Origin: an uncultured Paraprevotella sp. | GTDB taxonomy: Bacteria; Bacteroidota; Bacteroidia; Bacteroidales; Bacteroidaceae | NCBI GenBank assembly: GCA_944321565.1 | Contig: CALULT010000002.1 | Span: 1-64,000 of the forward strand | Length of the DNA stretch: 64,000 bases | Reading direction: 5' to 3' | In this document: positions 25,739 through 34,879 of the stretch, piece by piece | Position numbering within the stretch: the first letter of the stretch is position 1 | Layout of the letters: every line of letters begins with the position of its first letter | Program-made: the position numbers and the translations under genes | The notes under the pieces: generated by a model | What the model saw: only the letters and a program-made list of their open reading frames with translations | The model's database searches: none | Told to the model about the DNA's origin: nothing

Positions 25739-28700
25739 ATGAAAAAGAGATGCCTGGGTTGGTTGTTGTGTTGCTTCCTGTGCGCGAAAACGGAGGCGCA
25801 GTTCCCTATTACGTTCACTTCGGACGATGGGTTGTCGAACACCTGCATCCGTTCTTTTACGCAAGATAGTTACCAAAACGTGTGGATTTGCACCCAAAAC
25901 GGGCTGAACCGTTACGACGGGGCAAAGATGAATGTATATCACCACAAGAATGGGGTCGCCGGCACGTTGAACCACGATAATGTGACTAGTGTGCTCGAAC
26001 TGCGTCCGGGGACGATGTTGGTGGGCACGGAGTTGGGGGTGCAGTCTTATGAATATGCTACCGACCGTTTCACCGACATTGCCCTGATAGACTTGAAGGG
26101 AGATTCGGCGAAGGCGCATGTCGTCTCCATGATGTTCTTGCCAGACAGCATGGTCTATGCCACCACGGCCGGATATGGCCTCTATCGCATGGAGGAGAAA
26201 GACGGCAGGATGGCATTCAACCAAGTGGGCGACTTTCCTGTGGCAGGGGAGCCTACGCGGATGATGGGCGACACACGGGGACGCACGTGGGCTATGACGG
26301 CGCAAGGCGATGTGTGGGTCATCGACAGGGGCAAGGTGAGCAAAGTGGGAAACTATCCCGGGGCGTTGAAGTTTTGCGAGAGCGTGTCGGGAGTGATTTA
26401 CCTTGCGGCGCAGACCGGCGGACTTTACCGCTATTCGGAGGACTTCAGGACGTTCCGCAAGGTGGAAGCCAGCCACAATTTGGTGGTGGCTTCGGCCAAT
26501 CCCATGCCCGATGGCCGCTTGTTGGTGTCCACCGACGGCAACGGGTTGATGATTTATAACGAAGCCACCGGGGAAATGGGGCAGAGCAACATCCGCACAT
26601 ACGAATACAACCTGGCCATTTCCAACGTGAAGGATGCCATCGTGGATGTGCAGGGCAACATTTGGGTGGGCGTTTACTGGAAGGAAGTGTTGGTCATGCC
26701 CAACGTGGTGACCAATTTCGAATATGTGGGCCGGCGTTCCGTGCAACGCAACACGCTCGGCACCAATTGTGTGACGACCATCGTGGGCGACGGGCATGGC
26801 GACCTTTGGGTGGCCACCGACCACTGTGGAGTATATCATCTTTCGGCCGACGGCACCCGCAGTATTCATTTCAAGCCTGAATTGGTAAAAGGCATGCCTT
26901 CCACTGTGATGAGCATCCTGGAGGATTCCGAGGGCACGATGTGGCTTGGTTCTTCTTATTCGGGCGTGGCTTATATGAATAAGGAGACGGGCGAATGCGT
27001 CAACATCTCCACCCGTGTGCCGGGAGGGGAGCGCATCCCCAACGCGTATGCTTTGGTGGAGGACGGGCGGCGCAACGTGTGGATCGGCACCATGGGCGAC
27101 GGCCTTTACCGCTATAATCTCCGCACTCGCGAGTTGCTCCATTACACGCAGATGAGGAACAACACCCTGAATTATCCGTTCCAAATCCTGAACAACACCT
27201 ACGTGAGGGCACTCATGGTGCATGCCGGAAACCTTTATGTGGGTTCTTCCGATGGTTTGGAGGTGATGGAAATCAAGGACGATGAGTTGCGCCTGAAGGA
27301 CCGCGTGTTGCTGAAACACGGCATCCGCGACATCAAGGCAGGCAGCGACGGGGTGATTTGGGTGGCCACCACGCAGGGGCTGGTGAGGTGGTCCACCCGC
27401 GAAGGGAACATCAAGACTTATTCCATGGACGACGGCCTTCCCAACAATGCAGTCTCCGCCATTGAGCTTTCGGAGGAAGGCGACGTGTGGGTCTCCACCG
27501 ACGATGGCTTGGCTTGCTTCGACCCCGAAAAGGAGACTTTTGAGAACTACTACATAGAAGATGGCTTGCAAGGCAATGAGTTCAGCGTCGCGGCTTCCTA
27601 TTCCATGGGCGGAAACCTTTATTTTGGTGGCATCAACGGATTGACATTCTTCCGTCCCGGCAAGGTGGTGGCCTACGAAGGCGAGAATGCGCCGGGCATC
27701 CGCGTGGTGGACTTCTTCCTCAACGGGCGTCCTGTGCATGTGGGCGACCGTTCGGGACGCTATGCCATTGTGGACCGTTGGATTTCCGAAGCGGAGGAGG
27801 TGGATCTTTCCCACGGCGACCAGTCGTTCAGCATCGAACTTTCCACCATGGACTTCAACGACAGCCGTGCCACCTATTATTATAGTGTCAACGGCGGCGA
27901 CTGGGAAGCATTGGAGAACGGGCAGAACCGCATATATTTCTCCAACATGGAGCCGGGCACTTACCACATCCGCATGAAGGCCGAGGCCTACGGGAAAAGT
28001 TCTGAAGTGCGCGAGCTGGTGGTAGCGGTTCATCCGGCCTGGTATCTCTCGCCGTGGGCCAAGGCGGTCTATGTGCTCTTCGTGGTTTCGCTCTGTTATG
28101 TGCTCTTCCTGCAGTGGCGCGAGCGCAACCGTTCGAAACGGATGATTGAGGAACACCGCAAGGCCGAGGAAATCAACGAGGCGCGCATACAGTTCTTCAT
28201 GAACATCAGCCATGAGATACGCACCCCGATGACGCTTATCATCAGCCCCCTGATGAAGCTGATGAAGCTCGACACCGACGCGCTCCACCAACGCTACTAT
28301 TCACTGATTTACCAAAACTCCCAGCGCATCCTGCGGCTTGTCAACCAGCTGATGGACGCGCGCAAGATTGAGAAGGGGCAGTTCCGCTTGCGCTACCGCA
28401 AGGTGGAGCTGGTGTCTTTCATCGAGAACCTCCACGAGTTGTTCGAAGGGGCGGCCAATACGCGCGGCATCAGCTTCACGTTCCGCCATCCCATGGAGAA
28501 GTTCACGGTGTGTCTGGACCCGCAGAACTTCGACAAGGTCGTGATGAATCTCTTGTCGAATGCCTTTAAGTTCACGCCCGACGGGGGAGCGGTGACCATC
28601 GAGTTGGAAGATGTGGAGGGACGCGGTAATGTCCGCGACTTTGTCCTCACGGTGACTGATACAGGCATTGGCATTCCCGACGCGTCGAAAGCACATGTCT

Positions 28701-29812
28701 TTGAGCGTTTCTATGCCGGCAATTGGGGAGGCGACTACGTGGGCACGGGCATCGGGCTGAACCTCACCAAGCTGTTGGTGGAACTCCACCATGGAGACAT
28801 TCGCATCGAAGACAATCCCACGGGGCAGGGCACACGTTTCATCGTGCGCATGCCGCAGGAACCGCAGCCAGGCGAAGAGGTGGCCGAGGATACTGGCAAC
28901 AACGGGAAGTCCAACTATTCAGAGCGGTTGGAGGCCGCGCATGCCGCAGATGTCGCGGTGAGCCAGCCTGATGAGAAGGTTTCCGGAAAGCGTCATTACC
29001 GTGTGCTCGTGGTGGACGATGAGGTGCCCATCCGGCAATATCTGCGCAGCGAGCTTTCGCCAACCTATTATGTGGCCGAGGCCGGTAATGGCAAGGAGGC
29101 ATACGACTATCTGATACAGAACGCTGACAAGGTCAACTTGGTGATTAGCGACGTGATGATGCCCCAAGTCGATGGCATTGCGCTGTGCCGCAAGGTGAAG
29201 GGCAACTTCAACCTGAGCCATATTCCTGTCGTGTTGCTTACGGCCAAGAGCGAGGATGCCGACCGCTTGGCGGGCTTGTCCGTGGGTGCGGATGCTTATC
29301 TCTCCAAGCCTTTCAATATCGATGTGTTGCGCCAGACTGTGGCCACCTTGTTGGAGAACCGCCGCAAGATGCAGGGCAAATTCGGCGTCGTGGCCCATCA
29401 GGAGGAGGACATCGACGAGCCGTCCGACATGACTTCGCGCGACGACGTGTTGATGGAGCGTGTCATGAAGATTATCAACGAGAATATGTCCAACCCCGAC
29501 TTGAGCGTGGAATACATTGCCGACCAGATTGGCATCAGCCGTGTCCATCTCCACCGTCGGCTGAAGCACATGACGAGTGCCACTCCGCGTGACTTCCTCC
29601 GCAATGTGCGCCTCACGCAGGCTGCCAAGCTGCTTTCCAAGAAGAACTATGACATCGGCGATGTGAGCGTGGCCGTCGGCTTCCGTTCTTCTGCCACTTT
29701 CGCCACTAGCTTCAAGACTTACTTCGGCCTGACGCCTACGGAGTATATGAAGCGTAATCAAGAAAAGGGAGATTGGGGAGAACCGGACAGCGGCGAGAAG
29801 AAGGGGGAATAG
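25739..29812 (+). CDS. Hybrid two-component system regulator (HTCS) of the xylan locus
   Basis: A 1,357-residue one-protein signalling system. It has a signal peptide (MKKRCLGWLLCCFLCAKTEAQ), two seven-bladed periplasmic propellers (about 25-680), a Y_Y_Y domain (about 690-765), a TM helix (about 773-793), and a HisKA domain with H825 in NISHEIRTPMT. An HATPase domain (N-box near 938, DTGIGIP) follows, then a receiver with phospho-acceptor D1138 (VISDVMMPQ), and an AraC-type HTH pair (about 1245-1350, SVEYIADQIGISRVHLHRRL). HTCS proteins bind an oligosaccharide and activate an adjacent glycan locus; arabinoxylan fragments are the likely signal here from context. I start at the ATG at 25739 because it gives a signal peptide and follows the promoter box. 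Confidence 0.95.
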   Translation: MKKRCLGWLLCCFLCAKTEAQFPITFTSDDGLSNTCIRSFTQDSYQNVWICTQNGLNRYDGAKMNVYHHKNGVAGTLNHDNVTSVLELRPGTMLVGTELGVQSYEYATDRFTDIALIDLKGDSAKAHVVSMMFLPDSMVYATTAGYGLYRMEEKDGRMAFNQVGDFPVAGEPTRMMGDTRGRTWAMTAQGDVWVIDRGKVSKVGNYPGALKFCESVSGVIYLAAQTGGLYRYSEDFRTFRKVEASHNLVVASANPMPDGRLLVSTDGNGLMIYNEATGEMGQSNIRTYEYNLAISNVKDAIVDVQGNIWVGVYWKEVLVMPNVVTNFEYVGRRSVQRNTLGTNCVTTIVGDGHGDLWVATDHCGVYHLSADGTRSIHFKPELVKGMPSTVMSILEDSEGTMWLGSSYSGVAYMNKETGECVNISTRVPGGERIPNAYALVEDGRRNVWIGTMGDGLYRYNLRTRELLHYTQMRNNTLNYPFQILNNTYVRALMVHAGNLYVGSSDGLEVMEIKDDELRLKDRVLLKHGIRDIKAGSDGVIWVATTQGLVRWSTREGNIKTYSMDDGLPNNAVSAIELSEEGDVWVSTDDGLACFDPEKETFENYYIEDGLQGNEFSVAASYSMGGNLYFGGINGLTFFRPGKVVAYEGENAPGIRVVDFFLNGRPVHVGDRSGRYAIVDRWISEAEEVDLSHGDQSFSIELSTMDFNDSRATYYYSVNGGDWEALENGQNRIYFSNMEPGTYHIRMKAEAYGKSSEVRELVVAVHPAWYLSPWAKAVYVLFVVSLCYVLFLQWRERNRSKRMIEEHRKAEEINEARIQFFMNISHEIRTPMTLIISPLMKLMKLDTDALHQRYYSLIYQNSQRILRLVNQLMDARKIEKGQFRLRYRKVELVSFIENLHELFEGAANTRGISFTFRHPMEKFTVCLDPQNFDKVVMNLLSNAFKFTPDGGAVTIELEDVEGRGNVRDFVLTVTDTGIGIPDASKAHVFERFYAGNWGGDYVGTGIGLNLTKLLVELHHGDIRIEDNPTGQGTRFIVRMPQEPQPGEEVAEDTGNNGKSNYSERLEAAHAADVAVSQPDEKVSGKRHYRVLVVDDEVPIRQYLRSELSPTYYVAEAGNGKEAYDYLIQNADKVNLVISDVMMPQVDGIALCRKVKGNFNLSHIPVVLLTAKSEDADRLAGLSVGADAYLSKPFNIDVLRQTVATLLENRRKMQGKFGVVAHQEEDIDEPSDMTSRDDVLMERVMKIINENMSNPDLSVEYIADQIGISRVHLHRRLKHMTSATPRDFLRNVRLTQAAKLLSKKNYDIGDVSVAVGFRSSATFATSFKTYFGLTPTEYMKRNQEKGDWGEPDSGEKKGE

Positions 29813-29867
29813 TTTTTTGGGCACAGTTGCTGATTTTATGGGATTCAACAACAGACGGACATTTTTA

Positions 29868-30066
29868 AACTCCTCCGCCTTGCAGGGGAGGTGGCTCGAA
29901 GAGCCGGAGGGGTTTCCCACCCACGTATCATTCCGCAAGGGAAACAAAAGGGTCGTTACGCCCCCGCAAGGTGAACGGAAGTGTCGTTATGCCCGCGTGG
30001 ATGTGAGACCCCCTCCGCCCCTTCGGGGCTCGTCCCCCTGCAAGGCGGGACAGTTCATTCTTGCCA
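29868..30066. repeat. ~200-bp palindromic repeat, divergent full copy
   Basis: The left arm ACTCCTCCGCCTTGCAGGGG pairs with the right arm CCCCTGCAAGGCGGGAC, with inner hairpins GGCTCGAAGAGCC and CCCCTTCGGGG. It has the same architecture as the ~180-bp elements but lacks their GGGTGTATCAAAA ends. It fills most of the 486-bp gap between the HTCS gene and the modular repeat protein; the remainder is promoter A and A/T-rich sequence. Confidence 0.65.
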
Positions 30067-30189
30067 GCTTCGAGGACATTCATATCCCATGTGGCAGGGG
30101 TGTTGTGAAGCCTGTAGAAGGGCATTCCAAAGGTAGAAAAACATGAAAAGCAAGAGCAAAACGGTAAAAAAGAGCTAAAAAGATACAAA

Positions 30190-30257
30190 ATGTTACATAT
30201 CCCAAAGTTTATGTTACGTTACATGGGGTGCAGATTCGTACAAAGTCTTTATTTTTG
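30190..30257 (+). promoter_or_regulatory. Candidate HTCS operator and promoter, site A
   Basis: Half sites ATGTTACA (30190-30197) and ATGTTAC (30211-30217) lie 21 bp apart. The -7 box TATTTTTG (30250-30257) is 37 bp from the second GTTAC. A further GTTACAT follows directly. There is no -33 TTTG. The leader to the start codon at 30299 would be about 35 nt. Confidence 0.65.
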
Positions 30258-30298
30258 CCACGTGGATATCTAGTATTAACTTTTAATAATATGAGAAA

Positions 30299-33200
30299 AT
30301 GGTACAAAGAATCTTAAAGAAGTGTTTGTTTGTGCCACTCTTACTATTTGGAGTGGGGCAAGCACAAGGACAAGATCCTGTTAAACTGGAATTCAATGAT
30401 GCCGGAGTAGCTACGGTGGATTTGAATGACATCGTGGTGACAGGAACAACTGAGAATGTTACTTGGGATCCGTCGACAGGACAAATCACAAGTACAGGCG
30501 GAAATTGGCAGCTGACGCTGTATTTGGACAATGAACGGTTTGCAAATGTGAATACCGTCACAATCGCTACGAACCTTGCGATAGAAGGAACAACCGATTT
30601 AATTAGTAATACGGATATTTACCCTACGGGTTCTACAACGCGTGTGGGAGGAGGGTGGTATACTTCCAAGTATAATATTAATTATGCAGATGCTTGGAAT
30701 GATGACACACATTTTCCTAAATGGACTTATCAACAACTTGCACCGGAAGTAGATCGTATGGTACTTTGTTCGAATGGACAAAGTGGAACAATGACCATCA
30801 ATTCTATCACGGTTACAAAAAGTGTATTGCGTGGTGGGGCTGAAATATCATTGAGCAGTGACGACTTTAAAAATTGGACATCTCCTTCTGCTGACGCAAT
30901 GCCTACAGATTCGCGCCCGAACTTTGAGTCTCACATTGGGGGGCAAGTTTCAGGAGGAGCTACTATTTTTGGCGATGGAGGTGTGTATTACTTGAATTAT
31001 GCTGACCTGTCTAATTATGATGTCTTAAACATTCGGATTACTCCGGGAACACCGTTGAGAGTGTTGTTGAATAGGGTAAGCGATGGCGGTGATTATGTGG
31101 AATTAAATCCTGTGGTCGATGACAATGGGTTGGCAACGGTGGATTTGACCCAATACGAATATGTGCATTTGAATGCTATTAAGACGGGATGGGGAGATGT
31201 ATCTGCAACAGTAGAAAGTATCACCGTAAGTAAAAACGGTGTGGATTATATTTTCTCGGGTGAAGGTGATTTGACAAACACTGCGCAAGAAGCACTTGAT
31301 GACCCCAATACTATGGTCATTGACGCCACAGGTTTGACAGCTCCTGCGGAGCTTGAATCCGCCAACCCCAACTGCCTGTTCATCGTGAACGATGCTTCGC
31401 AGTTGACCAACACGAAGAACGTGGTGGTGAAGGGTGCTGACGGCACATACACCTGCTCCAACCTGGTGCTGACAGCCGGCAAACCGTTCCGCGCACCGTT
31501 CGACATCCAAGTGGAGAATGCATACGCAGACTTTAATATAGGTGACAGCGGATGGACAACGTTGATGTTGCCGTTCGATGCCGATTTGGACGACGACGTG
31601 TTCTATGCCTACAACGTGGCCATGAACGAAGGCGAAGTGGAATACACGGAAACAGGATTGGTGGAAGCCAACCAACCGATTTTGGTCTATGCAGAAAAAG
31701 GAGCATACGAACTTTCGGCCAAGGGCGTGACGATTGCCGCCACTGAAAGTGCAAATCTGACCAATGGCGCATTGACGGGAGTATATACGACCACGGCAAA
31801 TCCCGCCGATAGTTACGTGCTGCAGACGGCCAACGGAAAGACCACATTCAGCAAGCCCGAAAAGGCTACAAACGTAGCTCCTTTCGCAGCTTACCTGACT
31901 GGTGCCGCAGAGGCAGTGGAAATGCCGGAAATCATCTTCCCGGTTGAGCTGACGTTCGACGAGACGGGCAAGGCATACGTTTATCCGGAAGACATGCAGG
32001 TGACGGGCATGACGCTCGACACGGAAACAGGCCTGCTGACGAAGGACTACACGGGCAATGCCAAGATTTTTGTCAACCTGGGCAACACGGACCTTTCCGA
32101 AGTGGTGGCCATCAAGGTGAACGTGGATGTGGATGGCGAAGGATACACCGACCTCTTCTGGCGTACCAGCATCCGCAGCAAGACGGAAGAAATCAATAAT
32201 TGGACGGGCGATGGCAAGTATGACATCGACTATACGGACTTCCAGGCCAGCAGCGAGCATGTGGCCAGCATCGAGCTGCAGACCGACTACAACATCATGG
32301 GCCAGATGAAGATTACTTCCATCTGCTTCATGAAGACCGAGGATTCCGAAATTGTGGACTTGAAGGATATTCCTTACATGGTGAAGGAAGGCGACGCTTG
32401 GAACCAAGGCGACCCCGACTGGGCTTTGAACTGCGACACATCTACGGTCTATGGCCGTGGCAGCACAGTGCCCATGTTCTATGCCGACCTGAGCGAATAT
32501 GACGAGTTGCGCATCTATCAGACGGCAGGCGACCCCGTGCGCGTGTTCTTCTTCAACGACAAGAGCGACGAGTTCGTGGCTGGCGCTACGCCTGAATCCG
32601 ACTACTACTTCATGGTGAACACGACTACCGACCCGGCTCTGACCGTAGGCGAGGAATATTCCACCGTGGACCTGAAGGCCATCAAGGAGAAGTTCGGCGC
32701 GGCCAAGCTGATTGCCATCAAGGCTTCCGCCTTCGACACGAAGGCCAACGTGTCGCAGCTCGCTGTAGTGAAGTATCCGGAAGTGATTGACCCGGACGCT
32801 CCGTTCGAACTGACGTTCGATGAAGAGGGCAAGGCTTACATCTATCCGAACATCATGACCGCAAGCGGCGAGCTGAGCATCGACCCGCAGACGGGCATCG
32901 TGACGAAGAACTACACCGGTAACGGTAGCTTGCATATCGACTTGGGTGATGTGGACCTCACAGAAGTGACACGCATCGAAGTCAATGTGGACGTGGCCGA
33001 CGAGAACGGTTACAACGACCTGATGTGGCGCACCATCGTGCGGAACCAGACGGAAGACATCTACGCATGGACGGGCAACTCGAAGTATGACATCAATTAT
33101 ACGCAGAGCGACTTCCAGGAACGTAGCGAGCACATCGCAGGCATCGAACTGCAGGCCGACTACAACCGTTTGGGCGACATGAAGATCAACTACATCTGCC

Positions 33201-34699
33201 TCATCAAGGGCGAACCCGCACCGGAAGTGGTAGAAACAGACTTGCAGACAATTCCTTACTTGGTATTGGATCAGGCTACTGGCGAATGGAATGAAGGAAA
33301 GCCGACATGGAATGTGGGCAATGGCGAGCAGAACACGATTTACGGTAACGGTACCACTGTGCCTCTCTATTATGCCGACCTCGACGGATATGAAGAGTTG
33401 CGCATTTACCAGACCACTGGTGATCCTGTCCGTGTGTTCTTCTTCAATGAGAACAGCGATGAGTATGAAGCCGGCATGGACCAGAACGGTTACTTCCAAA
33501 CGGTATATGCCGTGGCAGACCCGCTCAACGACTACCTGACCGTTGACCTGAAGGCCATCAAGGAACAGTATGGCTTCGTGAAGCTGATTGCCATCAAGGC
33601 TTCTGCTTACGACACGAACGCTACGGTGACGAAGATTACGGTGACCAAGACGGAAGGCGGCAGCGAAGAACCGGAAGAACCGGAATATGAAGCAAGCGAC
33701 CTCCACACCGTTCCTTATATGGTGAAGGGTGCTGACGGCACTTGGGCTGAAGGCACACCCGACTGGAATGTAGGGCTGAGTGATCAGGGTACGATTTATG
33801 GTAGCGGTGACTCTAACCCCATCCGTTATGCTGACTTGAGCGAATACGACGAACTGCGCATCTATCAGACCGCCGGTGATCCCGTACGCTTGTTCTTCTT
33901 CAACGACAAGAGCGATGAATATGTGGAAGGTGAAACCACTGGCTACTACGAGACCGTATATGCTGTGGCGGTTGAAGGCGAAGACTATCTCATTGTCGAT
34001 TTGAATACCATCAAGGAGGAGTTTGGCTTCGTGAAGCTGATTGGCATCAAGGCTTCGTCTTGGAATACCACTGCCACGGTATCGCAACTCACGCTGATTA
34101 AGTATGCTGGCGGCAGCGAAGAGCCGGAAGAACCGCAAGGTCCGGTTGAACTGACGTTCGACGAAGAAGGCAAGGCTTACATCTATCCGGCAGACATGCA
34201 GGTAGAAGGCATGACAATCGACCGCGAGACAGGCGTGTTGACCAAGGCTGAGGCTGGAAATGCCAACATCCTGATTGACTTGGGCGATGTGGATCTCTCT
34301 GACGTGACACGCATTGACGTGAACGTGGATGTGACGAGCGAAGGTTACACAGACTTGTTCTGGCGTACAATCATTCGGAACCAGACAGAGGACATCAACG
34401 CTTGGTACACTTCGAAGTATGGCATTGACTATACCGCCGGTGACTACCAGAGCCGCAGCGAAAACATCAAGGACATCCTGATGGAGACTGTTTATGAGAC
34501 CGTGGGCACGATGAAGATCAACTACATCTGCATCACGAAGGACATGGGCGGTGTTGGTATCAATTCAGTTTCGGAAGCTGCCGAAGCGAAGGTCGTAGGC
34601 ATCTATGACATGTCCGGCCGCCGGATGGATAGCTTGACGAAGGGCATCAACATCGTGAAGCTGTCAGACGGTACCACGAAGAAGGTTTTGGTGAAGTAA
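30299..34699 (+). CDS. Very large secreted modular repeat protein, unknown function
   Basis: A 1,466-residue secreted protein with a signal peptide (about 1-24) and no enzyme motif that I recognise. Two kinds of beta-rich module alternate. Type A (about 140 residues, ELTFDEEGKAYIYP ... DLFWRT ... MKINYIC) begins near 27, 548, 835 and 1282. Type B (about 140 residues, IPYMV ... YADLSEYDELRIYQTAGDP ... LIAIKAS) begins near 179, 687, 981 and 1134. A different beta-sandwich segment lies at about 319-545 (CLFIVNDASQL). The C-terminus is a Por/T9SS-like tail (GIYDMSGRRMDSLTKGINIVK). Its place right behind the HTCS and candidate operator suggests a surface glycan-binding protein. An overlapping ATG at 30291 ends after 8 codons. 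Confidence 0.8.
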   Translation: MVQRILKKCLFVPLLLFGVGQAQGQDPVKLEFNDAGVATVDLNDIVVTGTTENVTWDPSTGQITSTGGNWQLTLYLDNERFANVNTVTIATNLAIEGTTDLISNTDIYPTGSTTRVGGGWYTSKYNINYADAWNDDTHFPKWTYQQLAPEVDRMVLCSNGQSGTMTINSITVTKSVLRGGAEISLSSDDFKNWTSPSADAMPTDSRPNFESHIGGQVSGGATIFGDGGVYYLNYADLSNYDVLNIRITPGTPLRVLLNRVSDGGDYVELNPVVDDNGLATVDLTQYEYVHLNAIKTGWGDVSATVESITVSKNGVDYIFSGEGDLTNTAQEALDDPNTMVIDATGLTAPAELESANPNCLFIVNDASQLTNTKNVVVKGADGTYTCSNLVLTAGKPFRAPFDIQVENAYADFNIGDSGWTTLMLPFDADLDDDVFYAYNVAMNEGEVEYTETGLVEANQPILVYAEKGAYELSAKGVTIAATESANLTNGALTGVYTTTANPADSYVLQTANGKTTFSKPEKATNVAPFAAYLTGAAEAVEMPEIIFPVELTFDETGKAYVYPEDMQVTGMTLDTETGLLTKDYTGNAKIFVNLGNTDLSEVVAIKVNVDVDGEGYTDLFWRTSIRSKTEEINNWTGDGKYDIDYTDFQASSEHVASIELQTDYNIMGQMKITSICFMKTEDSEIVDLKDIPYMVKEGDAWNQGDPDWALNCDTSTVYGRGSTVPMFYADLSEYDELRIYQTAGDPVRVFFFNDKSDEFVAGATPESDYYFMVNTTTDPALTVGEEYSTVDLKAIKEKFGAAKLIAIKASAFDTKANVSQLAVVKYPEVIDPDAPFELTFDEEGKAYIYPNIMTASGELSIDPQTGIVTKNYTGNGSLHIDLGDVDLTEVTRIEVNVDVADENGYNDLMWRTIVRNQTEDIYAWTGNSKYDINYTQSDFQERSEHIAGIELQADYNRLGDMKINYICLIKGEPAPEVVETDLQTIPYLVLDQATGEWNEGKPTWNVGNGEQNTIYGNGTTVPLYYADLDGYEELRIYQTTGDPVRVFFFNENSDEYEAGMDQNGYFQTVYAVADPLNDYLTVDLKAIKEQYGFVKLIAIKASAYDTNATVTKITVTKTEGGSEEPEEPEYEASDLHTVPYMVKGADGTWAEGTPDWNVGLSDQGTIYGSGDSNPIRYADLSEYDELRIYQTAGDPVRLFFFNDKSDEYVEGETTGYYETVYAVAVEGEDYLIVDLNTIKEEFGFVKLIGIKASSWNTTATVSQLTLIKYAGGSEEPEEPQGPVELTFDEEGKAYIYPADMQVEGMTIDRETGVLTKAEAGNANILIDLGDVDLSDVTRIDVNVDVTSEGYTDLFWRTIIRNQTEDINAWYTSKYGIDYTAGDYQSRSENIKDILMETVYETVGTMKINYICITKDMGGVGINSVSEAAEAKVVGIYDMSGRRMDSLTKGINIVKLSDGTTKKVLVK
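31939..34545 (+). repeat. Intragenic A/B module repeats in the modular secreted protein
   Basis: In protein terms the order is A1-B1-A2-B2-B3-A3, with a more divergent A0-B0 pair at the N-terminus (about 30377-31255). The A1-A3 and B1-B3 copies also share long stretches of similar DNA, for example around the phrases for YADLSEYDELRIYQTAGDP. That makes the gene prone to recombination and to assembly error. Confidence 0.75.
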
Positions 34700-34727
34700 A
34701 CCGATAAAGCGGTTTAAGTTTTAGGAG

Positions 34728-34757
34728 GCGCGCCGGGATTTCCCGGCGCGCTTTTTT
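34728..34757 (+). terminator. Intrinsic terminator after the modular repeat protein
   Basis: GCGCGCCGGGA (34728-34738) pairs perfectly with TCCCGGCGCGC (34741-34751), followed by six T. A small hairpin, AAACCG/CGGTTT (34698-34715), overlaps the stop codon. Confidence 0.9.
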
Positions 34758-34783
34758 AGTATGACGGGCTAATCGGTTGCCCG

Positions 34784-34850
34784 ATGATACAATTTCAAAA
34801 GATTATGTTACGCTGCGAAAAAGGGGAAGCCTTTAAAAGGATTATTTTTG
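34784..34850 (+). promoter_or_regulatory. Candidate HTCS operator and promoter, site B
   Basis: Half sites ATGATACA (34784-34791) and ATGTTAC (34805-34811) are 21 bp apart. The -7 box TATTTTTG (34843-34850) lies 36 bp downstream of the second GTTAC. No -33 TTTG is present. The start codon is at 34880. Confidence 0.65.
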
Positions 34851-34879
34851 CAAGGAGATTATTTTAAAAGATTAAGAAC

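Noticed and set aside
25601..28291. Long open frame antisense to the HTCS gene
   Set aside because: It mirrors the codon structure of the HTCS gene, has no signal or domain features, and is rich in His/Val/Gly as antisense frames of GC-rich genes are.
31103..34138. 1,011-codon open frame antisense to the modular repeat protein
   Set aside because: Its repeats simply follow the A/B module repeats of the sense gene, and it lacks a plausible protein composition or start context.
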